A stretch of 64,000 nucleotides of DNA from JALZEG01 sp035942255 (GCA_035942255.1 DASZDG010000138.1:4200-68199), one strand, 5' to 3'. Counted from the first letter of the stretch, positions 32,864 through 43,305 are shown. Notes: generated by a model from the letters alone, not told the origin. Program-made: numbers and translations.

Positions 32864-32887
32864 CAGCCTGAGCGTCGCAGCGGGTGG

Positions 32888-32916
32888 TTCGGCCGCTCGC
32901 GCGGGGGGCATATCGT
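32888..32916 (+). promoter_or_regulatory. Promoter of leaderless glgX
   Basis: TTCGGC (32888-32893), a 17-base spacer and TATCGT (32911-32916). The -10 ends 8 bases before the ATG at 32924 and no Shine-Dalgarno sequence lies between, so the glucan cluster's first transcript may be leaderless. Confidence 0.4.
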
Positions 32917-32923
32917 CCTCACG

Positions 32924-35047
32924 ATGGAGATCTGGCCCGGTGGGCCCTTTCCACCAGGGGCTACCTGGGACGGAGGCGGCACCAACTTCTCGTTGTTCTC
33001 GGAGAACGCCGACGCGGTCGAGCTGTGCCTGTTCGACGACTCCAGGAACGAGGCGCGGCTCCCGCTGACGGAGGTCACCGCCCACTACTGGCACGGGTAC
33101 GTCCCCGGCGTGGGTCCCGGCCAGCGCTACGGCTACCGCGTCCACGGCGCATGGAAGCCGGAATCGGGGATGCGGTTCAACCCCTCGAAGCTGTTGCTCG
33201 ATCCCTACGCGCTCGCGATCGAGGGCGACGTGGACTGGGGGCCGGAGGTCTTCGCCTACCGGATGGGCGACGAGGCCGCCGACCTCTCGTACAACGACGC
33301 GGACGACGCCGCGCGGATCCCCAAGTGCGTCGTCGTCGACGGCTCCTTCTACTGGGGCGACGACGCGCCGCTCCGGATCCCGTGGCACGAGACCGTGATC
33401 TACGAGACCCACGTGAAGGGGTTCACGATCACCCATGAGGGGATTCCCGACGAGCTCCGCGGCACGTACGCCGGCCTCGCCCACCCCGCCTCGATCGAGC
33501 ACCTCCAGCTGTTGGGCGTCACCGCGGTCGAGCTCCTCCCGATCCACCACTTCATCCACCCGCAGATGCTGATCGACAAGGGGCTGCGCAACTACTGGGG
33601 CTACGACTCCATCGGCTACCACGCGCCGTACTCCGGCTACAGCTCCGCGGGGATGCGCGGCGAGCAGGTGACCGAGTTCAAGCAGATGGTGAAGTCGCTC
33701 CACGAGGCCGGGATCGAGGTCATCCTCGACGTCGTCTACAACCACACCGCGGAGGGCAACCACCTCGGGCCGACGCTGTCGTTCAAGGGCGTCGACAACT
33801 CGACGTACTACCGCCTCGTCCCCGACGACCCGCGCTTCTACTTCGACACGACGGGCACGGGGAACTCGCTGAACGTCCGGCACCCGGAGCCGCTCAAGCT
33901 GATCACGGACAGCCTCCGGTACTGGGCGACCGAGATGCACGTCGACGGCTTCCGCTTCGACCTCGCGTCGACGCTCGCGCGCCAGTTCCACGAGGTCGAC
34001 CGCCTCTCGGCGTTCTTCGACATCATCCATCAGGACCCCGTGCTGTCCCGGACGAAGCTGATCGCGGAGCCGTGGGACGTCGGCGAGGGCGGGTACCAGG
34101 TCGGGAACTTCCCGCCGCTGTGGTCGGAGTGGAACGGGAAGTACAGGGACACCGTCCGGGACTTCTGGCGCGGCGAGGACAGCAGGCTCGCGGAGTTCGC
34201 GTTCCGGTTCACCGGGAGCTCGGACCTCTACCAGGACGACGGCCGCCACCCGTTCGCGAGCATCAACTTCGTCACCGCGCACGACGGGTTCACGCTGCAC
34301 GACCTCGTCTCGTACAACGAGAAGCACAACGAGGCCAACGGCGAGGGCAACCGGGACGGAGACAACCACAACCGCTCGTCCAACTACGGCGAGGAGGGCG
34401 AGACGGACGATCCCGATATACGCGCGGTCAGGGAGCGTCAGAAACGCAACTTCCTAGCCACGCTGATGCTGTCGCAGGGCGTCCCGATGCTGCTCGGCGG
34501 CGACGAGATCGGCCGCACGCAGCACGGCAACAACAACGCGTACTGCCAGGACAACGACGTCTCGTGGTTCGACTGGGCGTTGCGCGACGAGAACCTCGCG
34601 CTGCTCGGGTTCACGCGGCGTCTGATGGACTTCCGGCGGCGCCACCCGATCTTCCGTCGCCGGAAGTGGTTCCAGGGCCGCGAGATCCACGGCTCGGGCG
34701 TCCGCGACATCGGCTGGTTCTCCCCCGCGGGGGCCGAGATGACCGAGGAGGAGTGGACCGCCGGGTACGCGAAGTCGGTGGGCGTCTTCCTCAACGGCGA
34801 CGAGATCCCCGGAACGGGCCCGAAGGGTGAGCCGATCGCCGACGACAGCTTCCTGCTGCTGTTCAACGCGCACTCGGACGACATCGAGTTCACGCTTCCC
34901 CCCGAGACGTGGGGGCGGCGCTGGAACGTCGAGCTCGACACGGGCGACCCGTTGGGTACCGGGACCGACGAGACGTACGACGCCGGGGCGACCGTCCCCG
35001 TCTGCGGGCGCGGGCTGATGATCCTGCAGCGCATCGGCGACGAGTAG
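32924..35047 (+). CDS. glgX: Glycogen debranching enzyme, isoamylase type (TreX)
   Basis: 707 residues, family length. CBM48 domain at the N-terminus (PPGATWDGGGTNFSLFSENA), then the GH13 barrel: nucleophile Asp in VDGFRFDLAST, acid Glu in LIAEPWDVGEGGYQVGNFP, and the third Asp in TAHDGFTLHDLVSYNEKHNE. It cuts alpha-1,6 branches in glycogen or phosphorylase limit dextrin. With treY 8 bases further on, it likely supplies linear chains for trehalose formation by TreY/TreZ. Confidence 0.97.
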   Translation: MEIWPGGPFPPGATWDGGGTNFSLFSENADAVELCLFDDSRNEARLPLTEVTAHYWHGYVPGVGPGQRYGYRVHGAWKPESGMRFNPSKLLLDPYALAIEGDVDWGPEVFAYRMGDEAADLSYNDADDAARIPKCVVVDGSFYWGDDAPLRIPWHETVIYETHVKGFTITHEGIPDELRGTYAGLAHPASIEHLQLLGVTAVELLPIHHFIHPQMLIDKGLRNYWGYDSIGYHAPYSGYSSAGMRGEQVTEFKQMVKSLHEAGIEVILDVVYNHTAEGNHLGPTLSFKGVDNSTYYRLVPDDPRFYFDTTGTGNSLNVRHPEPLKLITDSLRYWATEMHVDGFRFDLASTLARQFHEVDRLSAFFDIIHQDPVLSRTKLIAEPWDVGEGGYQVGNFPPLWSEWNGKYRDTVRDFWRGEDSRLAEFAFRFTGSSDLYQDDGRHPFASINFVTAHDGFTLHDLVSYNEKHNEANGEGNRDGDNHNRSSNYGEEGETDDPDIRAVRERQKRNFLATLMLSQGVPMLLGGDEIGRTQHGNNNAYCQDNDVSWFDWALRDENLALLGFTRRLMDFRRRHPIFRRRKWFQGREIHGSGVRDIGWFSPAGAEMTEEEWTAGYAKSVGVFLNGDEIPGTGPKGEPIADDSFLLLFNAHSDDIEFTLPPETWGRRWNVELDTGDPLGTGTDETYDAGATVPVCGRGLMILQRIGDE

Positions 35048-35054
35048 CCGCACC

Positions 35055-37529
35055 GTGAGCCGGCCCGTAGGCGCGACGTACCGCGTCCAGCTCAACCCCC
35101 ACTTCACGTTCGACGACGCCGCCGCGGCGGTCCCCTACCTGGCCCGCCTCGGCATCACCCACCTGTACTGCTCGCCGTACCTGCAGGCCGCTGCGGGGAG
35201 TACGCACGGCTACGACGTGACCGACCACTCGCGGGTGAACGAGGAGCTGGGCGGTGCAGCCGCGCACGAGCGGATGTGCGCCGCGCTCGAGGAGTCCGGG
35301 ATGGGCCACCTCCTCGACATCGTCCCGAACCACATGGCGATCTCCGACCCCAGCAACGCGTGGTGGTGGGACGTCCTCAAGCACGGGCCGCAGAGCCGGT
35401 TCGCCTCGTACTTCGACATCGACTGGGACCCGCCGGAGGAGACGCTGCACCGGAACATCCTCGTGCCGATCCTCGGCGACCACTACGGCCGCGTGCTCGA
35501 GGCGGGACACCTGCGGCTCGCCGAGGAGGAGCGCGGCGTCGTGCTGCGCTACTACGACCACGTCCTGCCGGTCGCACCGGGGACCGTCCCCGAGGGCCGC
35601 TCGCTCGACGAGGTCAACGCGGATCACGACGCGCTCCACGACGTGCTGGAGCGCCAGCACTACCGGGTCGCGTTCTGGCGCGCCGGGGACCGCGAGCTCA
35701 ACTACCGGCGCTTCTTCGACGTGAAGACGCTCGCCGCGTTGCGCATCGAGGACGAGCGCGTGTTCGAGGACACGCACGCGCTCGCGCTGTCGATGATCGC
35801 CGCCGGCCGGCTCGACGGGCTGCGGATCGACCACATCGACGGGCTGCGCGACCCGGCGGCGTACCTCGCGCGGCTACGGGAGAGGGCGGCCGAGGCGTAC
35901 ATCGTCGTCGAGAAGATCCTCGAGGCCGGTGAGGACCTGCCCGAGTCGTGGCCGGTCGAGGGGACGACCGGATACGACTTCCTCAACGTCGTGAACGGGC
36001 TCTTCGTCGACGCCGCTGCCGAGAAGGCCCTGTCCGACGTCTACGCCGAGTTCACCCACGAGACGGCCGACCTCGCGGAGACCGTCCGGGCCAAGAAGCT
36101 CTTCATCATGCGCGACGTGCTGGCGAGCGACGTCGAACGCCTCACCGCCTTGTTCGTCGACGTCACCGAAGGACAGCGCCGCTATCGGGACTACACGCGC
36201 CACGAGCTGCGCGAGGCGATCCGCGAGACGATCGCGGCGTTCCCCGTCTACCGCACCTACCTCGACACCCGCACGCGGCAGCCGAGCCCGGCGGACGTCA
36301 CCCACGTGCAGGAGGCGGTCGAGGAGGCCGCGGCGCGCCGCCCCGACCTCGACCCGGAGCTGTTCGAGTTCCTGTGCAACCTGCTGCTGATGCGCGTCGA
36401 CCCGCCGACGCCCGCCGTGGACGCATTCGTGCTGCGCTTCCAGCAGACGACCGGCCCGGTGATGGCGAAGGGCGTCGAGGACACCGTGTTCTACAACTTC
36501 AATCGGCTGGTCTCGCTGAACGAGGTCGGCGCGGACCTCGGCTGCTTCGGGATCACGCCGGAGGCGTTCCACGACCACGCGGCCCGGGCGCAGGAGCGCT
36601 GGCCGCTCGCGATGCTCGCCACGTCGACGCACGACACGAAGCGGTCGGAGGACGTGCGGGCGCGGATCGACCTCCTCTCGGAGATCCCGGCGCGGTGGGC
36701 CGACGCCGTCACGCGCTGGAGGGACCTCAACGACCGCCACCGCGCCGGCGGCGTCCCCGACCGCAACGCCGAGTACCTCCTGTACCAGACCATCGTCGGA
36801 GCCTGGCCGATCGACGCCGACCGCGCCGTCGCCTACATGGAGAAGGCGTCGAAGGAGGCGAAGGCGCACACCTCGTGGGTCGACCCGGCCGCGGACTACG
36901 ACGAGGGTCTCGCGGCCTTCGTGCGCGCGATCCTCGCCGACCGGGACTTCCTGAAGGAGCTCGACGAGTTCGTCGGCCCCCTCGTGGGGCCGGGACGGAT
37001 GAACTCGCTGTCGCAGACCGCGATCAAGCTGACGTTCCCCGGCGTCCCCGACGTCTACCAGGGCAGCGAGCTGTGGGACCTCAGCCTCGTGGACCCGGAC
37101 AACCGGCGGCCGGTCGACTACGAGGCGCGGACGCGTCTGCTCGACGAGGCCGCGGCCATGGGGGCCGCGGACGCGCTGCGACGGATGGACGAGGGCCTCC
37201 CGAAGCTCCTGCTCACGCAGCGCGTGCTCGCGCTGCGCCGGCAGCTTCCCGCGGCTTTTGGGCGCGGGTCGTCGTACGACGCGCTGTGGGCGACGGGGCC
37301 CCGGGCCGCGCACGTCGTCGCGTTCGCCCGCGGCGGGAAGGTGCTGACGGTCGCGCCGCGCCTCCCGCTCACGCTAGAAGGAGAGTGGCGCGACACGTAT
37401 CTCGCGCTGCCGGAAGGCGAGTGGACCGACGTCATCACAGGCTCGTCGTTCTCCGCGGACGTCCCGCTGGAAGAGCTGCTGGCGGGGTTCCCCGTCGTCG
37501 TGGCGGTAGAGAAAGGTTCGGCTCCGTGA
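35055..37529 (+). CDS. treY: Maltooligosyl trehalose synthase
   Basis: 824 residues. It turns the reducing end of an alpha-1,4-glucan into a trehalose unit by internal rearrangement. Motifs: STHGYDVTDHSRVNEELGG, LDIVPNHMAI, LRIDHIDGLRDP, EKILEAGEDLPESW and MLATSTHDTKRSEDVRARI, in the normal order. The GTG at 35055 is 7 bases after the glgX stop. Its stop overlaps the treZ start as GTGA, so both enzymes of the pathway are made together. Confidence 0.97.
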   Translation: MSRPVGATYRVQLNPHFTFDDAAAAVPYLARLGITHLYCSPYLQAAAGSTHGYDVTDHSRVNEELGGAAAHERMCAALEESGMGHLLDIVPNHMAISDPSNAWWWDVLKHGPQSRFASYFDIDWDPPEETLHRNILVPILGDHYGRVLEAGHLRLAEEERGVVLRYYDHVLPVAPGTVPEGRSLDEVNADHDALHDVLERQHYRVAFWRAGDRELNYRRFFDVKTLAALRIEDERVFEDTHALALSMIAAGRLDGLRIDHIDGLRDPAAYLARLRERAAEAYIVVEKILEAGEDLPESWPVEGTTGYDFLNVVNGLFVDAAAEKALSDVYAEFTHETADLAETVRAKKLFIMRDVLASDVERLTALFVDVTEGQRRYRDYTRHELREAIRETIAAFPVYRTYLDTRTRQPSPADVTHVQEAVEEAAARRPDLDPELFEFLCNLLLMRVDPPTPAVDAFVLRFQQTTGPVMAKGVEDTVFYNFNRLVSLNEVGADLGCFGITPEAFHDHAARAQERWPLAMLATSTHDTKRSEDVRARIDLLSEIPARWADAVTRWRDLNDRHRAGGVPDRNAEYLLYQTIVGAWPIDADRAVAYMEKASKEAKAHTSWVDPAADYDEGLAAFVRAILADRDFLKELDEFVGPLVGPGRMNSLSQTAIKLTFPGVPDVYQGSELWDLSLVDPDNRRPVDYEARTRLLDEAAAMGAADALRRMDEGLPKLLLTQRVLALRRQLPAAFGRGSSYDALWATGPRAAHVVAFARGGKVLTVAPRLPLTLEGEWRDTYLALPEGEWTDVITGSSFSADVPLEELLAGFPVVVAVEKGSAP

Positions 37530-39247
37530 TCGACTTCACCGTGTGGGCTCCCGAGGCGGAGCGCGTCGACGTGGTCGTGGCGGGAGACGCTTTCCCGATG
37601 GCGCGCGGCGAGCGCGGCTGGTGGTCGGCCCGCGTCGACGCGGCCCCCGGCGACGACTACGGCTTCTCGCTCGACGGCGGGAGCCCGCTCCCCGACCCGC
37701 GCTCCCCGTGGCAGCCGAACGGCGTCCACGGTCTCTCCCGCGTGCTCGACCACTCCTCCTACGAGTGGGAGGACGCGGGGTGGCGCGGGCGGCCTCTCGC
37801 CTCGGCCGTGATCTACGAGATGCACACCGGGACGTTCACGCCCGAGGGCACGTTCGACGCCGCTATCGCTCGGCTCGACCACCTCGTCCGCCTCGGCGTC
37901 ACGCACCTCGAGCTGCTTCCGGTCGCGCAGTTCCCCGGCGACCGCGGCTGGGGCTACGACGGCGTCGACCTGTTTACGCCGCACGAGTCCTACGGCGGCC
38001 CGGAGGGGCTCAAGCGCCTGGTGGACGCCTGCCACGCGCGTGGGCTCGGCGTGATCATGGACGTCGTCTACAACCACCTCGGCCCCGCGGGGAACTACCT
38101 CGGGTCGTTCGGCCCTTACTTCACCGACCGCTACGCGACGCCATGGGGGCAGGCGGTGAACTTCGACGGCCGCGGGAGCCTCGAGGTACGGAGGTTCTTC
38201 GTCGACAACGCGCTCATGTGGCTGCGCGACTACCACTGCGACGGCCTCAGGCTCGACGCGATCCACGCGATCCTCGACGCGTCGGCGATCCACATCCTCG
38301 AGGAGATGCAGCTGCGCGTCGAGGAGCTCGAGGCGCACCTCGACCGGGACCTCTTCCTGATCGCCGAGAGCGACCTCAACGACCCGCGGGTAGTCAACCG
38401 GAGGGAAGCCGGCGGCTACGGGCTCGACGCGCAGTGGAGCGACGACTTCCACCACGCCCTCCACTCGGTGCTCACCGGCGAGCGCGACGGGTACTACGCG
38501 GACTTCGGGACCGTCGGTCACCTCGCGAAGGCGCTGCGCGAGGCGTTCGTGCACGCGGGGACGTACGCGGAGCACCGGGGCCGGATCCACGGTCGCCCCG
38601 CGGCAGGCCTCCCCGGGTACCGCTTCCTCGCCTACTTGCAGGACCACGACCAGGTCGGCAACCGCGCGACCGGCGAGCGCAGCAGCGCGCTGATGAGCTC
38701 CGAGCTTCTGAAGGTGGGGGCCGCGCTCGTGCTGACGTCGCCGTTCGTCCCGATGCTGTTCATGGGCGAGGAGTGGGGCGCGACGGCGCCGTTCCTGTAC
38801 TTCACGGCGCACGAGGATCCCGATCTCGGCCGGGCGGTGAGCGAGGGCCGCAAGCGCGAGTTCGCCGCGTTCGGCTGGGACCCCGAGAGCATCCCCGACC
38901 CGCAGGAGCGCGGGACGTTCGAGCGGTCGAAGCTCGACTGGTCGGAGCTCGACGAGCAGCCGCACGCGGACCTGCTCGAGTGGCACCACCGGCTGATCGC
39001 GCTGCGACGGGAGTGGCCGGAGCTGTCGGACGGGCGGCTCGACCGCGTGGAGGTCGAGCACGGCGAGAGGTGGCTGACGATGACGCGGGGGCGGATCACG
39101 GTCGGCTGCAACTTCGGCGACGCGGAGGTGGAGGTGCCGGCGCGTGGGGGCCGCGTGCTGCTGGCCTCCGGGAAGGAGCCTCAGGCCGGTGGAGGCATGG
39201 CACGCCTCGGTCCGGAGAGCGTCACGATCTGGGGCCGGGTGTCTTAG
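37526..39247 (+). CDS. treZ: Malto-oligosyltrehalose trehalohydrolase
   Basis: 573 residues. It releases free trehalose from the chain end made by TreY. An N-terminal CBM48-like sheet (FTVWAPEAERVDVVVAG) precedes the GH13 barrel with CDGLRLDAIHAILDAS, LFLIAESDLNDPR and LAYLQDHDQVGNRATGER. The last of these motifs is specific for this enzyme group. GTG 37526 overlaps the treY stop. Confidence 0.97.
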   Translation: MIDFTVWAPEAERVDVVVAGDAFPMARGERGWWSARVDAAPGDDYGFSLDGGSPLPDPRSPWQPNGVHGLSRVLDHSSYEWEDAGWRGRPLASAVIYEMHTGTFTPEGTFDAAIARLDHLVRLGVTHLELLPVAQFPGDRGWGYDGVDLFTPHESYGGPEGLKRLVDACHARGLGVIMDVVYNHLGPAGNYLGSFGPYFTDRYATPWGQAVNFDGRGSLEVRRFFVDNALMWLRDYHCDGLRLDAIHAILDASAIHILEEMQLRVEELEAHLDRDLFLIAESDLNDPRVVNRREAGGYGLDAQWSDDFHHALHSVLTGERDGYYADFGTVGHLAKALREAFVHAGTYAEHRGRIHGRPAAGLPGYRFLAYLQDHDQVGNRATGERSSALMSSELLKVGAALVLTSPFVPMLFMGEEWGATAPFLYFTAHEDPDLGRAVSEGRKREFAAFGWDPESIPDPQERGTFERSKLDWSELDEQPHADLLEWHHRLIALRREWPELSDGRLDRVEVEHGERWLTMTRGRITVGCNFGDAEVEVPARGGRVLLASGKEPQAGGGMARLGPESVTIWGRVS

Positions 39248-39284
39248 CCGGGAACTTTTCGGCGGCGCTACGGTTGGAGGCGGT

Positions 39285-39653
39285 ATGGAAGCCCAGCCGG
39301 AGGTCACGTTCGAGGACCTCGTCGCCGACGCGATCGACTCGCTGCCGCTCGAGCTGGCGACGCGGATGGAGAACGTCGAGGTCGTCGTCGAGGACGAGCC
39401 GCCGTGGGACATGGTGCGGCAGCTGGCTCCCGGCGGCACCCTGCTCGGCCTCTACCACGGCGTCCCGCTGACGCAGCGCGGGTACTACGACCGCATGCTG
39501 CCGGACAAGATCTCGATCTACCGGGGGCCGATCACGCGCCTGGCGCGCACGCCCGACCGGATCCGCGAGCAGGTCCGCCGCACGGTCATCCACGAGATCG
39601 CGCACCACTTCGGCATAGACGACGACCGCCTGCACGAGCTGGGCTGGGCCTAG
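39285..39653 (+). CDS. Metallopeptidase-family protein, Acel_2062/DUF1025-like
   Basis: 122 residues from ATG 39285, GGAGG 5 bases upstream. The C-terminus has the motif VIHEIAHHFGIDDDRLHELG, an HExxH minimal zinc protease of the small minigluzincin group. Before it are the family words LPDKISIYRGPITR. The function is unknown. It sits alone between the treZ gene and a DUF559 gene and is not obviously tied to glucan metabolism. Confidence 0.9.
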   Translation: MEAQPEVTFEDLVADAIDSLPLELATRMENVEVVVEDEPPWDMVRQLAPGGTLLGLYHGVPLTQRGYYDRMLPDKISIYRGPITRLARTPDRIREQVRRTVIHEIAHHFGIDDDRLHELGWA

Positions 39654-39713
39654 CGGTAGCTGCCCTCACCGGGGCGGCAATTTTCGTCACAGGCAGGTGC
39701 TCTCCTCCTCGTC

Positions 39714-40687
39714 ATGGAAGGAGAGCCACCGGAGCGGCGATGCCGGCGCCTCGCCGCCAAGCAGCATCACGTGCTGCACCGGCGGCAGGCGATCGAGTGC
39801 GGCATGAGCCCCAGCGCCGTGGATCGGCGAACCGCGGCGGGCGAGTGGCAGATCCTGTTCCCCAGCGTGTACCTCCTCGACGCCGGACCCCGCTCGTGGG
39901 AAGCGAAGCTCGTCGCCGCGGCCCTGTGGGCAGGCCCGGGGTCGGCTGTCTCCCATCAGGCCGCGGCGGCGCATTGGCAGATGGACGGATTCCCGCCGGG
40001 ACCGCTCACCCTGACGACGCTCAGATCGTTGAGGCCGCCGCCGGGGATCGGCTTCACCGCGTTACCGCGCTGCCGGATGCGGCCGCCGAACGGCGAGGGG
40101 CCGTGACGGTGACGACGCCGGCGCGGACGTTGCTCGACCTGGGGGCGGTCGAACCGGTCGACAAGGTCGAAGCCGCACTCGACGGAGCGCTGAGGACGGG
40201 CCTCGTTTCGCTGCCGAGGCTTCGCTGGTTCGTGTCGGCGTACGGGGGCCGCGGAACGAGAGGGACGGGGACGATCAAGCGGCTGTTTGCTGCACGACCC
40301 ACCGGGTACGTGCCTCCGCACAGCCCACTCGAGGCGAAGGTGTGGAAGCTGATCGTCGACGCGGGCCTCCCTCTCCCCGTCCGGCAGCACGAGGTTCGCG
40401 TTGGCCGGCAGTTCATCGCGCGAGTCGACCTCGCTTATCCCGACTTGCGGGTTGCGGTCGAGGCCGACGGGTACCGCTGGCACTCCGGGCGGCGGGAGTG
40501 GTCGCGGGACCTGACCCGGCGCAACCGGCTCACGGCGCTGGGCTGGCGAGTCCTGCACGTCACCCACGAAGACGTGCAGGAGCGCCCGGGCGAGATCGCG
40601 CGCGACCTCGAGCGGCTTCTCGGTTCTTTGTCGCTGCAGCCCCGCTCAGCGAAGGCAGAGGCACAAAGAACGACGGCGGCCCCCTAG
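39714..40687 (+). pseudogene. AbiEi/DUF559-type protein, frameshifted
   Basis: Frame one from ATG 39714 gives 130 residues, including AAAAHWQMDGFPPGPLTLT, and stops at 40106. Frame two, entered near 40035-40055, continues RLHRVTALPDAAAERRGAVT, then TVTTPARTLLDLGAVE and ends with DLAYPDLRVAVEADGYRWHS and TRRNRLTALGWRVLHVTHED, the DUF559 endonuclease-like words (Vsr-like fold). The joined product would be about 320 residues, family length. One missing base between 40020 and 40055 is needed to join them. The family is often paired with AbiEii toxins, but no toxin gene lies next to it. It ends overlapping the glgP stop by 3-4 bases. Confidence 0.8.
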
Positions 40688-43245
40688 GCCCAGGCGATCA
40701 GGCCCAGGTCCATCGGGCTCGTCAGGTCCTCGTGCGACGGGATCACCCTCGCCGCGTAGCCGTAGAGGCCCGGCTCGTCCGTCCGGAACGAGCCGTTGTA
40801 CACGCACACGCCGTCGGTGGCATCCGAGGAGCTCGGGGTCAGCGCGATGAGCTCCGGGTCCACCAGCTCCCCGTTCGCGCCGACACGGCCGTGCGCCAGC
40901 TGGACTGCGACGTCGTCCGTTCCCAACGCGCCCAGCCTCACCGTCACCGACACCGAACGCTCCTCTCCCACGTCCGCGGCCGTGACGTCACCCTCGACGT
41001 TCAGGATCGAGACCGCGTCCCACGACGAGCGGACGTGGTCCTTCCACTCCGCGAGGGCCTTAGCGCGCGCACAGCCGTCGGCCATCAGCCTGCTGCCGTG
41101 CTGCGCCGCGGGTACGTACAGCTTCTCCACGTAGTCGCGCACCATCCGGTCCGCCGCCACGAAGCCCCCGAGGCTCGACATCGACGCCTTCATGCGCTCG
41201 ACCCACCGCCGCGGGACGGGACCCTCCGGACGGTCGTAGAAGCGCGCTGCGATCTCGCGCTCGAGCAGGTCGTACAGGCTGCTGGAGTCGACGCGGTCGT
41301 GGTAGACGTGGTCCTCGTAGAGGTCGGTCGTCCCTATCGCCCACCCGTTCTTGCCGTCGTAGCACTCGTCCCACCACCCGTCGAGGACCGAGCAGTTCAG
41401 CGCGCCGTTCAGCGCCGCCTTCATGCCGCTCGTCCCCGACGCCTCGAGCGGACGCCGCGGGTTGTTCAGCCACACGTCCGAGCCCTGGCAGAGCACCCGC
41501 GCGACCTCGACGTCGTAGTCCTCGATGAACGCGAAGCGGCCGCGGATCTCCGGGTCGGAGCTGAAGTGCACGAGCTCGCGGATCATCTCCTTGCCGCCGT
41601 CGTCCTGCGGGTGCGCCTTGCCGGCGAACACGAGCTGGATCGGCCGGTCGCCCGAGAGCAGCAGCGCGCGCAGCCGCTCGCGGTCGGACAGGATCAGCGT
41701 CGCCCTCTTGTACTGCGCGAACCGGCGGGCGAAGCCGATCGTCAGGATGCCGGGGTCGAAGACCTCGTCGGTCCACGCGACCTCGGCGTCGGACGCGCCG
41801 CGCGCGAGCAGCTGGCGGCGCAGCCGCTCCCTCACGAAGTAAACGAGACGCTCGCGCGCCCGTTCCCGCGCGCGCCACAGCTCCGCGTCCGGGACCTCCT
41901 CGATGCGGCTCCACCGGCCCCCGCCCGTCTCGGCCCACCCCGGCGACAGCCTCCGGTCGATGACCTCGCTGATCTCGGGGCCGAGCCACGTCGCGGTGTG
42001 GACGCCGTTCGTGATCGACGTGATCGGGCCTTCCTCGGTCGGGATGCCCGGCCACAGGTCCGAGAAGATCGCCCGCGACACGACGCCGTGCAGCTTGCTC
42101 ACCGCGTTGGCCCGGGCCCCCAGCCGGAGCCCCATCACCGCCATGTTGAAGGTTCCTCCTTCTGCGGAGGTCGTCCCTCCGGCGGAGCTCCCTTGCCCGA
42201 GCGCCATCAGCTCCTCGAACGTGATGTCGCACTCCTTCGCGAACGACGTGAAGTAGCGCTGCATGAGCTCGTGCTCGTAGACGTCGATCCCGGCGGGCAC
42301 CGGCGTGTGCGTCGTGAAGATCGTCCCGGCCCGCACGCCCTCGAGCGCGTCCTGGAACCTCAGTCCCTGCGTCGTCACGATCTGGCGGATGCGCTCGAGC
42401 CCGAGGAAGCCGGCGTGGCCCTCGTTCGAGTGGAAGACGTCCGGCTCGTATCCCGCCGCCTGCAGCGCCCGCACGCCGCCGATCCCGAGCACGATCTCCT
42501 GCCGGAGGCGGTGCTCGCTGCCGCCGGCGTAGAGACGGTCGGTGACCCACCGCTCCTCGGCCTCGTTCTCCTCGACGTCGCAGTCCATGAGGATCAACGA
42601 GACCCGGCCGACGCGCGCGAGCCACAGCTGCGCCACGCAGCGAGCCCCGGCGAGGTCGACCTCGACCTTCAGCGGGGCGCCGTCCTCTCCCGAGAGCAGG
42701 CTCAGCGGCATCGCGTGCGGGTCGAGCGACGGGTAGCGCTCCTGCTGCCAGCCGTCGGCGTTGAGCTGCTGGCGGAAATACCCCTGGCGGTACAGGAGGC
42801 CGACGCCGACGAGCGGGACGCCGAGGTCGCTGGCGGCCTTCAGGTGGTCGCCCGCGAGGACGCCGAGGCCCCCGGAGTAGATCGGCAGCGCCTCGCTGAC
42901 GCCGAACTCCGGCGAGAAGTACGCGATCGTGCGGGGGCCGCCCTTCTTCCTCGTCTGGTACCAGCGCGGCTCCTCGAGGTAGCTCTGCAGGTCCTCCGAG
43001 ACGCTCGCCAGGAACGAGAGGAACGGGCCGTCCTCGGCCAGCTGCTCGAAGCGCTCCTGCGAGACGAGCCCGAGCATGCGGACGGGGTCGTGCCCCGACG
43101 CGTCCCATGCGTCGGCATCCACCCACCGCCACAGGTCGACGGCCCGCCGGTTCCAGGACCAGCGGAGGTTGAGTGCGATCTCCGTGAGCTCCCCCAGCTC
43201 GCGGGGCAGCGACACGCGGACGGCGAACGACCTCAGCGCTCTCAT
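40684..43245 (-). CDS. glgP: Alpha-glucan phosphorylase (GlgP with DUF3417 N-terminus)
   Basis: 853 residues from ATG 43245; the longer frame to 43323 is not needed. The N-terminal DUF3417 part (ELTEIALNLRWSWNRRAVD) and the body with SGGLGVLAGDHLKAASDLG and FTTHTPVPAGID belong to the short actinobacterial phosphorylase type. The PLP lysine lies in EASGTSGMKAALNG (about residue 608). It splits glucan ends to glucose 1-phosphate. It is divergent from glgE, and its C-terminus overlaps the DUF559 gene end. Confidence 0.95.
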   Translation of the reverse strand: MRALRSFAVRVSLPRELGELTEIALNLRWSWNRRAVDLWRWVDADAWDASGHDPVRMLGLVSQERFEQLAEDGPFLSFLASVSEDLQSYLEEPRWYQTRKKGGPRTIAYFSPEFGVSEALPIYSGGLGVLAGDHLKAASDLGVPLVGVGLLYRQGYFRQQLNADGWQQERYPSLDPHAMPLSLLSGEDGAPLKVEVDLAGARCVAQLWLARVGRVSLILMDCDVEENEAEERWVTDRLYAGGSEHRLRQEIVLGIGGVRALQAAGYEPDVFHSNEGHAGFLGLERIRQIVTTQGLRFQDALEGVRAGTIFTTHTPVPAGIDVYEHELMQRYFTSFAKECDITFEELMALGQGSSAGGTTSAEGGTFNMAVMGLRLGARANAVSKLHGVVSRAIFSDLWPGIPTEEGPITSITNGVHTATWLGPEISEVIDRRLSPGWAETGGGRWSRIEEVPDAELWRARERARERLVYFVRERLRRQLLARGASDAEVAWTDEVFDPGILTIGFARRFAQYKRATLILSDRERLRALLLSGDRPIQLVFAGKAHPQDDGGKEMIRELVHFSSDPEIRGRFAFIEDYDVEVARVLCQGSDVWLNNPRRPLEASGTSGMKAALNGALNCSVLDGWWDECYDGKNGWAIGTTDLYEDHVYHDRVDSSSLYDLLEREIAARFYDRPEGPVPRRWVERMKASMSSLGGFVAADRMVRDYVEKLYVPAAQHGSRLMADGCARAKALAEWKDHVRSSWDAVSILNVEGDVTAADVGEERSVSVTVRLGALGTDDVAVQLAHGRVGANGELVDPELIALTPSSSDATDGVCVYNGSFRTDEPGLYGYAARVIPSHEDLTSPMDLGLIAWA

Positions 43246-43277
43246 GCCGCCAGTCTCGCGCAGGAGGGACGAGGCGG

Positions 43278-43305
43278 ACGTTAGCCTGGGAGGCGCTGCG
43301 GGCAA
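43278..43305 (-). promoter_or_regulatory. Candidate promoter of glgP
   Basis: On the reverse strand TTGCCC, a 16-base spacer and TAACGT. Transcription would begin near 43271, giving about 26 bases of leader before the ATG at 43245. It lies in the 113-base space between divergent glgP and glgE. Confidence 0.35.

Noticed and set aside
35948..37525. Open frame continuing before treZ
   Set aside because: Overlaps treY in another frame; treZ conserved sequence starts at GTG 37526.
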